Shown: piece after piece, positions 33,957-42,502 of the stretch
Layout of the letters: the number at the start of each line of letters is the position of its first letter
Position numbering within the stretch: position 1 is the first letter of the stretch
NCBI RefSeq assembly: GCF_018736045.1
Contig: NZ_CP076133.1
Coordinates: 744,001 to 808,000 of the forward strand
Source of the DNA: Flammeovirga yaeyamensis
Lineage (GTDB): Bacteria > Bacteroidota > Bacteroidia > Cytophagales > Flammeovirgaceae
Length of the DNA: 64,000 bases
Direction of reading: 5' to 3'
Program-made: the position numbers and the translations under genes
Notes under the pieces: model-generated
What the model was told of the DNA's origin: nothing
What the model saw: only the letters and a program-made list of their open reading frames with translations
Databases searched by the model: none

Positions 33957-34838
33957 ATGCAAACAAACCAATTTTTATTGACCTTCTTCGGTCTTTGTTT
34001 TTTAGGAGTGATATCAGTAAATGCTCAAAATTTAACGATACCACCAAAAAATTATGTGGATACAGTAGCGATAGAAAATGCTGTTGAAAGAGTAAACAAT
34101 AAATTCCCACTTTCAGATCAGAACAACGATGGGCAATGGAAATTGTTGAAGAAATTCTCTGATGAGTTCGATGGAAAAGCAGTCAATGAAAAAAGATGGT
34201 ATCCAAACAATCCGAAGTGGAAGGGACGTCAGCCAACGTATTTCCATGGAAGTAATGTGGCCATAGAAAATGGTGAAGCAGTGTTTAGAATCAATAAGCA
34301 TGGAGAGGAAGAATTACCAGAAGGATATACACATACCTCTGGCTTTATTAAAAGTAAGAACAAGTTTTTATATGGTTATTTTGAAGCAGAAATGCAATTA
34401 ATGGATGCTCCTTGGGTATCGGGTTTTTGGATGACAAACGTAAGCCAAGATTGGTGGACTGAGATCGATATTTGTGAAAATGACCCTGGAGTTGAATACA
34501 ATAGACACGATTTAAATTCAAATATTCACGTATTTAGAGCACCTGAAGATCAAGGAAACGTAACAGAACATTTCTCAAGAACGAAGAAATATTACATACC
34601 TGTGGAATTGCAGAAAGATTATCATGTTTGGGGTTTGGAGTGGACAAAAGAATACATCCGTTTTTATATTGATGGAGTATTATTTAGAGAAGCAGAGAAC
34701 ACACATTGGCATCAACCACTTGAAGTAAACTTCAATAACGAATCAAACAAATGGTTTGGAGCATTGCCAGACGATAATCGTTTGAATGAAGAGTTCCGTG
34801 TGAAGTATTTTAGAGTATGGGAAAGCAAACAACAATAG
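33957..34838 (+). CDS. GH16 endo-galactanase-type enzyme, secreted
   Basis: This 293-residue GH16 enzyme has a signal peptide (residues 1-24, ending NAQ). The catalytic motif is E-I-D-I-C-E at residues 169-174 (WWTEIDICENDPG), with nucleophile E169 and acid/base E174. Upstream features typical of the red-algal galactan branch (agarases, porphyranases, carrageenases) are KFSDEFDGKAVNEKRWYPN, WKGRQPTYFHGSNVAIENG and KSKNKFLYGYFEAEMQL, followed by YHVWGLEWTKEYIRFYIDG. It should cut internal beta-1,4 bonds of a galactan with retention. The exact substrate (agar, porphyran, furcellaran or carrageenan) cannot be set without subfamily analysis. It heads the GH16, DUF5060, GH43, GH29 run. Confidence 0.88.
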   Translation: MQTNQFLLTFFGLCFLGVISVNAQNLTIPPKNYVDTVAIENAVERVNNKFPLSDQNNDGQWKLLKKFSDEFDGKAVNEKRWYPNNPKWKGRQPTYFHGSNVAIENGEAVFRINKHGEEELPEGYTHTSGFIKSKNKFLYGYFEAEMQLMDAPWVSGFWMTNVSQDWWTEIDICENDPGVEYNRHDLNSNIHVFRAPEDQGNVTEHFSRTKKYYIPVELQKDYHVWGLEWTKEYIRFYIDGVLFREAENTHWHQPLEVNFNNESNKWFGALPDDNRLNEEFRVKYFRVWESKQQ

Positions 34839-34840
34839 CA

Positions 34841-36610
34841 ATGAGAACCAATTTATTAATCATTTTATTACTAACAACAGGCATTTTATCGAATGCACAA
34901 ACTATTTCTGGAGAACAAAAAGTAGGTCATAAAGTAAGTATTACTTTCGATGGGCCTAAAACATCAGAATTAGATCCTGTTAATCCGTTTTTGGATTACC
35001 GATTGGACGTCACCTTTACAAATGGAGATGTTCAGTTTGTAATTCCTGGGTTTTATGCTGCCGATGGAAATGCTGGAGAAACAAGTGCAGATGCAGGGAA
35101 CAAATGGAAAGTGAGATTTACTCCCAACAAGATAGGAGAGTGGTCTTACACCGCCTCTTTCGTGAAAGGAAAAAATATAGCAGTGGCTGATGATATATCT
35201 AAAGCTGAAAAAGTATCTTTTGATGGAACAAAAGGATCTTTTAATGTAGATCAGACGGATAAATCGGGTAGAGATTTAAGAGCCAAAGGTCGTTTACTAC
35301 CTACAGATACACATTACCTTCAATTTGAAGGCAACAAGGAATATTTTATCAAAGGTGGTGTAAATTCTCCAGAAGATCTTTTAGGGTATCATGAATTTGA
35401 TCAAACATCAAAGAAACACAAATTCGAAAACCATATTCAAGATTGGAAGGAAGGAGATGTGACTTGGAAAGATGGAAAAGGAAAAGCACTAATTGGAGCA
35501 ATGAATTACATGGCTTCAACAGGAATAAATACAGTTTACTTCCTTACAATGAATGTACAAGGTGATGGTAATAATGTTTGGCCTTGGACGGAAAGTTTTG
35601 AACGTTATCGTTTTAACGTGAGTAAGCTAGACCAGTGGGAAAAAGTATTTACTCATATGGATCAAGTGGGTTTGGTAAAACATGTAATTACTCAAGAAAC
35701 TGAAAACGAAAATCTATTGGATATCGGTTACACAGGTATTCAAAGAAAATTGTATTACAGAGAATTAGTAGCTCGTTTTGCACATCATCCAGGTATAATT
35801 TGGAACATGGGTGAAGAGAACGGTATCACGAATTGGTCGCCTGTAGGTCAGACGGCAAAAATGCGAAATACTATGATCACGTATATGAAGAACTTAGATC
35901 CTTATGGAAACCCGGTGGTGATTCATACATTACCGTCTCTTAAAGATCACGAAAATACAGTAACTCCTCTATTAGGAAATAAATCCTTGGATGGTATTTC
36001 TTTCCAAGTGCATCATTTAGAGGATACTTATAAAGTAACTAAGAAGTGGAGAAAAGCATCTGCTAAAGAAGGTAAAAAGTGGGTGATTTGGTTAGACGAG
36101 ATTGGACCTGCGAGTCATGGTGTATTGCCTGACGATTACCCTGCACAACAAGATACTGTTAGAAAGGATGTGATTTGGGCCAATTTGATGGCAGGTGGTG
36201 CTGGTATTGAGCATTACTTCGGATACAAATTCCCTCATAACGATTTAAACTGTGAGGATTGGAGATCGAGAGATCGTATTTGGCACATGACCTATGTAGC
36301 GACTTCTTTTTTCCAAGAGTACTTACCATTTACAGAGATGAAAGCCAAAAACAATTTGGTGGATAGTAAAGATAGTTATGTATTTGCTAAAGAAGGTGAT
36401 ACGTATTGTGTCTATTTGAAAGAGGGCGGAAATCCTGTACTTGATTTATCGGATCAAGAAGGGAAATATTCTGTAAGATGGTACAATCCAAGAACAGGTG
36501 GCGATTTGATAAAAGCGAAGGTGAAAGTGATTACTGGAGGGCAAAAAGTGGCCTTGGGTAGCTCTCCAACTTTCGATGACGATTGGGTGGCTTTGGTTCG
36601 AAAACTTTAA
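34841..36610 (+). CDS. DUF5060 glycoside hydrolase-like protein
   Basis: The start is the ATG at 34841, 2 bases after the GH16 stop; an upstream TTG in the GH16 frame region is not needed. The protein has 589 residues, with a signal peptide to about residue 20. A DUF5060 beta-sandwich at about 22-130 (VSITFDGPKTSELDPVNPF) is followed by a TIM-barrel with HHPGIIWNMGEENGIT (probable acid/base glutamate) and KKWVIWLDEIGPASHGV (probable nucleophile). A C-terminal collagen-binding-like domain (PF12904) spans about 510-589 (YSVRWYNPRTGGDLI). This is the layout of GH140-like and related clan-A enzymes of unknown specificity. Translational coupling to GH16 suggests it works on GH16 products (inference). 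Confidence 0.75.
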   Translation: MRTNLLIILLLTTGILSNAQTISGEQKVGHKVSITFDGPKTSELDPVNPFLDYRLDVTFTNGDVQFVIPGFYAADGNAGETSADAGNKWKVRFTPNKIGEWSYTASFVKGKNIAVADDISKAEKVSFDGTKGSFNVDQTDKSGRDLRAKGRLLPTDTHYLQFEGNKEYFIKGGVNSPEDLLGYHEFDQTSKKHKFENHIQDWKEGDVTWKDGKGKALIGAMNYMASTGINTVYFLTMNVQGDGNNVWPWTESFERYRFNVSKLDQWEKVFTHMDQVGLVKHVITQETENENLLDIGYTGIQRKLYYRELVARFAHHPGIIWNMGEENGITNWSPVGQTAKMRNTMITYMKNLDPYGNPVVIHTLPSLKDHENTVTPLLGNKSLDGISFQVHHLEDTYKVTKKWRKASAKEGKKWVIWLDEIGPASHGVLPDDYPAQQDTVRKDVIWANLMAGGAGIEHYFGYKFPHNDLNCEDWRSRDRIWHMTYVATSFFQEYLPFTEMKAKNNLVDSKDSYVFAKEGDTYCVYLKEGGNPVLDLSDQEGKYSVRWYNPRTGGDLIKAKVKVITGGQKVALGSSPTFDDDWVALVRKL

Positions 36611-36651
36611 TCTATCACATAAAAGATTCTAATCTTGATGAGTTTTTGTTC

Positions 36652-36672
36652 GGACGTTGCAGGGCAACGTCC
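36652..36672 (+). other. GC-rich intercistronic hairpin
   Basis: GGACGTTGC-AGG-GCAACGTCC is a perfect 9-bp stem in the 100-base gap between the DUF5060 and GH43 genes. No T tract follows directly. It may attenuate transcription or stabilise the mRNA, or be a repeat. Confidence 0.6.
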
Positions 36673-36710
36673 TTCTAAAAATACTTTTTTGACTGAAATG
36701 AATATTAATT

Positions 36711-38663
36711 ATGAACATTAATCTACGAAAATTAACATTGCTTATTGGGTTATGTTGGGGCGCATTAGCCCAAGCACAAAACCCATTTATTACACATCGT
36801 TTTTCTGCAGATCCAACTGCAAGAGTCATTAACGATACGTTATTTGTGTTTCCATCATCCGATACCACTTGTTCACAGATCAAAGGGAATAACGGTTTCT
36901 GTATGCCTGATTATCATGTGTACTCTACGGTGGATTTAACGAATTGGACTGACCATGGCGAAATTCTATCACATAACACTGTGCCTTGGGTAGAGGAAGA
37001 CAGTTACGGAATGTGGGCTCCTGATTGTATTGAAAAAGATGGGAAATATTATTTCTACTTCCCTGCAATGCCAAAGGACAAAAGTAAATTTAGAAGAATT
37101 GGTGTAGCGGTAGCAGATACGCCAACAGGTCCTTACACTCCAGAAACCCATTACATTGAAGGTATCGAAGGTATCGATCCCAATGCATTTATCGATGATG
37201 ATGGCAGAATTTATCTTTACTATGGTGGCGGTGAAAAGCTATTTTGGGTGGAGTTAAACCAAGATATGAAAACCATTAAAACGAAACCTCAAGTAGTACA
37301 AGGTTTACCTCCAAAATATAAAGAAGGTCCATTTATGTTTAAGCGTAAAGGAAAGTATTATTTCACTTTCCCACATGCACCGGGTGGATCAGAAGAAATT
37401 GCCTATGCTGTAGGCGATAGTCCAAAAGGACCTTTTACTTATAAAGGAAAAGTATTAGAACGTTGGAAAGATGGATGTTGGACCAACCATCACTCATTTG
37501 TAGAATATAAAGGTGAGTGGTTCTTGTTCTATCATCACATGGATTTATCGGGTAACAAACATAGAAGATCAATTTGTGCCGATAGAGTTTATTTTGATGA
37601 AGAAGGAAACATTCCTGAGATTAAAGCGACATACAGAGGTATCAGTAAGATGTTTGCCAAAGACGCCATTCAAGTGGATAAGTATAGTGTAATGGAAAAC
37701 GCTAAAGTGGAGAAAACTGGAGCAGAACAACCTAATTGGGTCGTGAAAAGAATTTCTGAGCACACTAAGTTAGCCATTAAAGACATCGATTTTGAAAAAG
37801 AGAAGTTTACTCAAGTAGCATTGTTCGCAAGTGCTATTAATGAAGCAGAGGTAGATCTATTTGTAGGCAATAAAAAAATGGCCACATTCAAGCTTCCTAA
37901 AATGAAAGAAGGTGAGTGGAGATTGGTAAAAACGGATGTACTTTTCAAAACCAAAGGTATGCAGGATTTGAACTTCATCTTTAGAGGAAATACAGAAGGC
38001 TTGGCTTTGGATTGGGTACAGTTCATGAAGAAGGATGAAGTATTGGTAGGTAAAACTCCGGATATAAAGTTATTCAACGAGATGCATCAAAGATTGAATA
38101 TCGAAGCATATAAACTTTATACTTTGAAAGAGTTTAAGGCAGAAACTCCTCAGTTATCGAAACATGCTTTAGTGAAAGGCAAATGCTATATCAATGGTGA
38201 ATTATCAGAAGATATTACATCTGTTCAAGAAGGTGATGTAATTGCTTTCACTTCTGATAAAGCAAAGAAAATGTACAATGCGTTTGGCGGATTTAAAGCC
38301 TCAAATTTCTCAGACCAAGAAGGTGTAAACCTAGAGCCTTGTCGTCTTGGTGGTCAGAATATCGGCTACATAGAAAATGGCGATTACGTGATGTACAACA
38401 ACTTGATATTTGACCGTCAACCAAAACAAGTGACGATCAATATGGCATCGGTAAATGATGGTGGTTCTATCGAATTAAGAAAGAACAGTGTGAACGGAGA
38501 GATGCTAGCAAGATTCGATATCAAATCGACAGGTGGATGGCAGGAATGGTCATCTTTGACATCAGAAGTAGCTGCTTCCATTAACTCTACAGATAAGTTA
38601 TTTGTGGTGTTTAAAGGCACTGATGGCTTCTTATGTAACCTAGCTGACATTAAGTTTAACTAA
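36711..38663 (+). CDS. GH43 glycosidase with CBM6-like C-terminus
   Basis: This 650-residue secreted protein has a signal peptide to about residue 22. The five-bladed propeller has the GH43 residues in place: D34 in SADPTARV, D156 in GIDPNAFIDDDG and E205 in KEGPFMFK. The blade motifs WAPDCIEKDGKYYFYFP and NHHSFVEYKGEWFLFYHH are also present. Residues about 340-460 form a beta-sandwich of unclear type, and about 515-650 resemble CBM6 (GGQNIGYIENGDYVMYNNL; GGWQEWSSLTSE). GH43 enzymes release arabinose, xylose or galactose from chain ends or side chains. Here a galactan side-group or terminal sugar is likely (inference). It is the third gene of the run. Confidence 0.88.
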   Translation: MNINLRKLTLLIGLCWGALAQAQNPFITHRFSADPTARVINDTLFVFPSSDTTCSQIKGNNGFCMPDYHVYSTVDLTNWTDHGEILSHNTVPWVEEDSYGMWAPDCIEKDGKYYFYFPAMPKDKSKFRRIGVAVADTPTGPYTPETHYIEGIEGIDPNAFIDDDGRIYLYYGGGEKLFWVELNQDMKTIKTKPQVVQGLPPKYKEGPFMFKRKGKYYFTFPHAPGGSEEIAYAVGDSPKGPFTYKGKVLERWKDGCWTNHHSFVEYKGEWFLFYHHMDLSGNKHRRSICADRVYFDEEGNIPEIKATYRGISKMFAKDAIQVDKYSVMENAKVEKTGAEQPNWVVKRISEHTKLAIKDIDFEKEKFTQVALFASAINEAEVDLFVGNKKMATFKLPKMKEGEWRLVKTDVLFKTKGMQDLNFIFRGNTEGLALDWVQFMKKDEVLVGKTPDIKLFNEMHQRLNIEAYKLYTLKEFKAETPQLSKHALVKGKCYINGELSEDITSVQEGDVIAFTSDKAKKMYNAFGGFKASNFSDQEGVNLEPCRLGGQNIGYIENGDYVMYNNLIFDRQPKQVTINMASVNDGGSIELRKNSVNGEMLARFDIKSTGGWQEWSSLTSEVAASINSTDKLFVVFKGTDGFLCNLADIKFN

Positions 38664-38671
38664 TTCCTCCC

Positions 38672-38713
38672 AGTTCGATGAGAAATATTTATTCCTTTAT
38701 TTCTCATCGAACT
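38672..38713 (+). other. Perfect 15-bp hairpin between GH43 and GH29 genes
   Basis: AGTTCGATGAGAAAT and ATTTCTCATCGAACT pair exactly around 12 bases, with no long T tract after. It may lower GH29 expression relative to the upstream genes or protect their mRNA. Confidence 0.6.
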
Positions 38714-38754
38714 TTCCCTCCAAATTAGGTTTCAATCCAACAGAAATATATTCA

Positions 38755-40263
38755 ATGAAAAAGAAATATTTAATCATGGGAGCATTGGCAGGGCTACTAG
38801 CTGCATGTTCACCTAAAGAAGCTGTACAACAGCAAAGTGAAATTAAATACGAGGCCGATTGGGAATCGCTATCTCAATATGAGGTGCCGGAGTGGTGGAA
38901 GAATACAAAATTCGGTATTTATTTCCACTGGGGCCCTTACTCGGTGCCTGCACACGAGACAGAATGGTATTCGCATTATATGTATAATGATGGACATCCG
39001 GTGCGTAAATACCACGAAGAAACGTATGGCCCATTAAGTGAATTTGGTTATAAAGATTTCATTCCTCAGTTTACAGGAGAACATTTTGATGCTGAAGAAT
39101 GGGCGAAATTATTTAAAGAAGCGGGTGCTCAGTTTGCAGGTCCAGTAGCAGAACATGCCGATGGTTTTGCCATGTGGGATTCTGAATTAACAGATTGGGA
39201 TGCTGTACAAATGGGTCCTAAAAAAGATATCGTTGGTGAAATGGCAAAGGCGGTAAAAGGTCAAGATATGAAGTTTATTGCCACTTACCACAGACATTGG
39301 ATGTACGCTTGGTACACTACATGGGATAAAAATACAGATGCAGGTGATCCTCAATACGAGGGATTATATGGCCCTTGGACTCCGAAAGGAACATTTAATA
39401 TGGCCGAAACCAAAAGTGATCCGCTTCCAGATGAGAAGTTCAACAAAGAGTGGTTAGCTCGTTTGGATGAGATTATGGATAAATACGAGCCGGATATTAT
39501 TTGGTTCGATAACCGTATGGACATTATCGGTGAGGATTACAGAAAAGAATTCCTAGCTCATTACTACAATAAAGCTCAAGAGTGGGGAAAAGAAGTGGTT
39601 TGTACATACAAATTCCACGACCTTGAAGAAGGTACTGCGGTATTGGATTTAGAGCGTTCTAGAATGAAAGACAAACAACCTTTCGTTTGGTTAACTGACG
39701 ATTCCATCGATTGGAAAGCTTGGTGTCATATCAACGATCCGAAATACAAATCGACCAATCGTTTGGTGGACTTTTTAGTTGATGTAGTATCAAAAAATGG
39801 GGCGGTATTATTGAACATCCCTCCAAAAGCCAATGGTGAAATTCCTCAGGAAGTAGTCATTCGTTTAAAAGAAATGGGGCAATGGTTTGCCATCAACGGA
39901 GAAGCAATTTATGATACTCGTCCGTTTAAAATCTACGGTGAAGGTCCTCAAGAAATTAAGGAAGGTCACTTAAGCGAACACAAAAACAAAGAGGCTGTTG
40001 CAGAAGATATTCGTTTCACTACAAAAGGAAACAACTTGTATGCAATTGCATTGGATTGGCCAAAAGAAGATCACTTATTAGTGAAAAGCTTGGGTAAATC
40101 TCAAAATATCCTAGACAAAGAAATCAAATCAATTCAGCTATTGGGCAGCGATGCCAAACTTAATTACTCTCTTGAAGAAGAAGGTCTGAAAATTCAATTA
40201 CCAGAGAAAGTTGGAGCACATGCTTTCGCTTTCAAAATTGAACTATCAGGACAAGTGATGTAA
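38755..40263 (+). CDS. GH29 alpha-L-fucosidase-like lipoprotein
   Basis: This 502-residue protein has a lipoprotein signal (GALAGLLAACSPK, cysteine about residue 19) and a GH29 barrel: TKFGIYFHWGPYSVPAHETE and WYSHYMYND, YKDFIPQFTGEHFDAEEWA, LFKEAGAQFAGPVAEHADGF, and the nucleophile region YEPDIIWFDNRMD with the aspartate of WFD as nucleophile. The later part, VVSKNGAVLLNIPPKANGEI, is also typical. GH29 enzymes hydrolyse alpha-L-fucose or related sugars by retention. Marine GH29 relatives sometimes act on galactan derivatives. It ends the GH16-led run, before the terminator at 40299. Its outer- or inner-leaflet location is not fixed by sequence. Confidence 0.85.
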   Translation: MKKKYLIMGALAGLLAACSPKEAVQQQSEIKYEADWESLSQYEVPEWWKNTKFGIYFHWGPYSVPAHETEWYSHYMYNDGHPVRKYHEETYGPLSEFGYKDFIPQFTGEHFDAEEWAKLFKEAGAQFAGPVAEHADGFAMWDSELTDWDAVQMGPKKDIVGEMAKAVKGQDMKFIATYHRHWMYAWYTTWDKNTDAGDPQYEGLYGPWTPKGTFNMAETKSDPLPDEKFNKEWLARLDEIMDKYEPDIIWFDNRMDIIGEDYRKEFLAHYYNKAQEWGKEVVCTYKFHDLEEGTAVLDLERSRMKDKQPFVWLTDDSIDWKAWCHINDPKYKSTNRLVDFLVDVVSKNGAVLLNIPPKANGEIPQEVVIRLKEMGQWFAINGEAIYDTRPFKIYGEGPQEIKEGHLSEHKNKEAVAEDIRFTTKGNNLYAIALDWPKEDHLLVKSLGKSQNILDKEIKSIQLLGSDAKLNYSLEEEGLKIQLPEKVGAHAFAFKIELSGQVM

Positions 40264-40298
40264 AAAAAAGGGAGGTAAAAACATTGGTTTTTGCAGAG

Positions 40299-40328
40299 AA
40301 GCTCTTGGGGTGACCTGAGGGCTTTTTT
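40299..40328 (+). terminator. Terminator of the GH16-GH29 operon
   Basis: AAGCTCT pairs with AGGGCTT around a GGGGTGACC-containing loop and TTTTTT follows. It lies 36 bases after the GH29 stop. Confidence 0.6.
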
Positions 40329-40335
40329 ATGGGAA

Positions 40336-40523
40336 ATTAAAAATGAAAAGTTAAAAATGAAAAACGTGAAATGTTGAGGGTCGACGTGTAGGTTGTTTGT
40401 GTAATACACCTCCTGGCGCAAATGTTAAGCGATAGCGACATTTGTGCCTTGAAAACGTTAGAGGTCTCCCGACCTCGGATTGGTGAGTTTTAATTTTATT
40501 TTTTGTATGATGTAAAATATGTA
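40336..40523 (+). repeat. Left copy of a ~180-bp direct repeat containing the palindromic repeat unit
   Basis: It begins ATTAAAAATGAAAAGTTAAA, continues AATGTTGAGGG, then the hairpin GGCGCAAATG-CATTTGTGCC (40414-40448), the AAAACGTTAGAGGTCTCCCG tail (to about 40478) and TGTATGATG. It is about 80% identical to 41112-41288. Confidence 0.8.
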
Positions 40524-40575
40524 ATTTGATGTTTTGAACTTAAAGCGTTTCTTAAAAAAACTACATCATTTAGAA

Positions 40576-41130
40576 ATGGGAATCTCAATAAAAGAAAGCA
40601 AACAATCTATTAAGATATCTATAGCATCCGAAAGAAATAACATTGGTTTTACTTTAGTATTTATAGCCTTATTTCTAATGATGTGGAGCGGTGCTATAGT
40701 TGGTCTTCAAGGTTTTGTTGTAATTAGACTAATAATGTTATCTATCATTTCATTATTCATTATCCACGAAATATGGCTATTAAATGGTGATGAAGAAATT
40801 AAAATCACAAAAAATATATTAGAATACAAAAGAACACTCTTCGGTTTACCTATAGCAAATGTAGTTTTAGATATAGACGAAATTCAATGCAAAGTAATTG
40901 TTCATCCTCAGATTAGACCTTTTTTCAGTAATCGAATTAGAAGTGCTTTTAGATCTATTTCTATACCTTCAAGAAAAGGTGTAGATTCTTATTACAGAAC
41001 AATTTATGGTTTTTATGACAATGGAGTTAGTCTTCGATCAAAAACAAAAACGATACATATTGGGAGGAATATTCTTGAGAAAGATTGTGAGAAGATTTTG
41101 TCTCTTATTCAATTAAAAATGAAAAGTTAA
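40576..41130 (+). CDS. Membrane protein with a bacterial PH-like domain
   Basis: The ATG at 40576 (MGISIKESKQSIKISIASE) is preferred over an upstream TTG at 40534, giving 184 residues. Two hydrophobic segments, at about residues 25-42 and 47-66 (VFIALFLMMWSGAIVGL; VIRLIMLSIISLFIIHEI), are followed by a cytoplasmic beta-rich domain. In it, EEIKITKNILEYKRTLFG resembles the start of bacterial PH-like (DUF2244 or PH_2 type) domains, and KTIHIGRNILEKDCEKILSL a closing strand and helix. The function is unknown. The gene is enclosed by two direct repeats and its last six codons lie inside the right one. It may therefore have been carried or duplicated together with the repeats. Confidence 0.6.
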   Translation: MGISIKESKQSIKISIASERNNIGFTLVFIALFLMMWSGAIVGLQGFVVIRLIMLSIISLFIIHEIWLLNGDEEIKITKNILEYKRTLFGLPIANVVLDIDEIQCKVIVHPQIRPFFSNRIRSAFRSISIPSRKGVDSYYRTIYGFYDNGVSLRSKTKTIHIGRNILEKDCEKILSLIQLKMKS

Positions 41131-41288
41131 AAATGAAAAACGTGAGATGTTGAGGGTAGATGTGGGTGGTTCGTCCCTCTGGCTCAAATGTTAAGCGACA
41201 GCGTCATTTGTGCCTTGAAAACGTTAGAGGTCTCCCGACCTCGGAAAGGAGAGTTTTAATTTTCTTTTTTGTATGATGGAAAATACTT
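41112..41288 (+). repeat. Right copy of the ~180-bp direct repeat
   Basis: It begins ATTAAAAATGAAAAGTTAAA within the 3' end of the PH-like gene. The hairpin GGCTCAAATG-CATTTGTGCC is at about 41181-41213, the tail AAAACGTTAGAGGTCTCCCG at about 41218-41244, and the homology continues to TGTATGATGGAAAATAC. Confidence 0.8.
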
Positions 41289-41509
41289 AGTCTTAATTCA
41301 CAACCAATCAATTCACACAAAACCATCCCTTACTTTTTACCTCTTACCTCTTACTTCAAACAACATATCCCCAGTAATAAATTATTTGGCTATTGATACT
41401 CAACCACCAAAAAATAAAGTACCCCCCTTAGTTTCTTACTTCCTTAGTTCTTAGTTATGACTTCCGTCAATTCAGCAACTCCTACCTCCTAATTCCTAAC
41501 TCCTAATTT
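41289..41509. other. Low-complexity intergenic region
   Basis: It contains repeated pyrimidine-rich phrases such as CTTACCTCTTACTTC and CTCCTAATTCCTAACTCC. I see no credible gene, promoter or terminator. Such sequence is common between convergent or repeat-flanked Bacteroidota genes. Confidence 0.5.
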
Positions 41510-41968
41510 CTATATCCTCTCTTTCCCCAGGCTTCGATCATACATCACAATACTTCCTGCAACAGCCACATTCAAGCTTTTGGGAGAATTGAATTTTACC
41601 AATAAATGACTTTTTTCCATGGCTTGTTTAGAAAGTCCATGATCTTCTGCTCCGAGTAAGTAGACGCATCTTCTTGGGTGTTTAAATGTTTCGAGGTCTT
41701 CTGACTTGTCAGAAAGCTCTACACCGACAATCCTTGTTCCGACAGGGATATTATTCACGAAGTCATCGAAGGTGTCGTAGTGGTAGTAGGGGATGGATTT
41801 AACGGCATTGTGGGTATCACTTGCTTGTTTCGCATAGCGGTTACCTATGGTAAAAATAAAGCTTGCACCAAAGTTTTGAGCCGATCTCCACAACACTCCT
41901 AAATTTTCTGGAGTTTTCCCGTTTTGTATACCAATACCAAAGTATTCGTTCTCGAAGTTTGAATTCAT
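41510..41968 (-). CDS. TrmH/SpoU-family RNA methyltransferase
   Basis: This 152-residue SPOUT-fold protein has the three family motifs: motif 1 NLGVLWRSAQNFGASFIFTI, motif 2 YLLGAEDHGLS and motif 3 SLNVAVAGSIVMYDR, which forms the trefoil knot binding S-adenosylmethionine. It is short and lacks an N-terminal RNA-binding extension, like the TrmL type that 2'-O-methylates the tRNA wobble base. It could instead act on rRNA. It stands alone on the minus strand. The start at MNSNFENEYFG is well placed. It is unrelated to the surrounding polysaccharide genes. Confidence 0.85.
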   Translation of the reverse strand: MNSNFENEYFGIGIQNGKTPENLGVLWRSAQNFGASFIFTIGNRYAKQASDTHNAVKSIPYYHYDTFDDFVNNIPVGTRIVGVELSDKSEDLETFKHPRRCVYLLGAEDHGLSKQAMEKSHLLVKFNSPKSLNVAVAGSIVMYDRSLGKERI

Positions 41969-42075
41969 GGTCGCAAGATAATCATAAGTATTTTGTGTGA
42001 TGTAGTTTTGGTAGTAAACAATAGTGATTTTACATCGTAAGATAAAATGTGTACATTTAATTAAACACTTTGATT

Positions 42076-42309
42076 ATGTCAAAAACAATTACCATAAGCA
42101 TTTCAGATGAATATTTGGACCAAATAAAATCTACGGGTGTTGATCCAAGCAAATTTGTAAGAGAGTTGACAATTAACAAGTTAAATGAACTAAGGGAAGT
42201 CAAGATAGAATATGTAATAGCCAAAGAAGCAGCAGCGATTAAAGCTTTTGATCAAAAGTTTTCTAAAGATTTTGATAAAGTTTCCAATATTATTGAAAAA
42301 GAATCCTGA
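42076..42309 (+). CDS. Probable type II antitoxin-like protein
   Basis: The start is ATG at 42076 (MSKTITISISDEYLDQIKST); a TTG at 42070 is also in frame. This 77-residue protein has the N-terminal ribbon-helix-helix-like pattern of CcdA or ParD antitoxins (KTITISISDEYLDQI then PSKFVRELTINKLNEL) and an acidic, disordered C-terminal half. It would bind DNA as a dimer and a toxin through its C-terminus. No toxin gene follows. The next frame is a short fragment with an amber stop (42345-42491), so the module is incomplete. It is otherwise isolated. Confidence 0.5.
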   Translation: MSKTITISISDEYLDQIKSTGVDPSKFVRELTINKLNELREVKIEYVIAKEAAAIKAFDQKFSKDFDKVSNIIEKES

Positions 42310-42344
42310 GAGGTTTAGGAAACCTTACTTATAATTCAAGTGCT

Positions 42345-42491
42345 ATGATTACTCGAATCACAACATTATCAAAAGACCGTTTAGATTAGGCTTTAGCGGA
42401 TAAAAAAACACATAGAGCAATACCAAAACATGTCATGATGGAAATCGATAAAAAAGTAGCCTATTTTTTAGGTTTTCCTCTCCAAAACTAA
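42345..42491 (+). pseudogene. Small frame broken by an amber stop
   Basis: The ATG at 42345 reads MITRITTLSKDRLD and then TAG at 42387-42389. The same frame continues ALADKKTHRAIPKHVMMEID and KKVAYFLGFPLQN to a TAA at 42489. The sequence looks coding on both sides of the stop; a CAG to TAG change would restore it. I do not recognise the protein. It may be a decayed partner of the antitoxin-like gene 35 bases upstream. Confidence 0.5.
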
Positions 42492-42502
42492 ATTGCTACC
42501 TG

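Noticed and set aside
41269-41454. 61-codon frame after the right direct repeat
   Set aside because: It is composed of low-complexity pyrimidine-rich spacer and has no start signal or homologous pattern.
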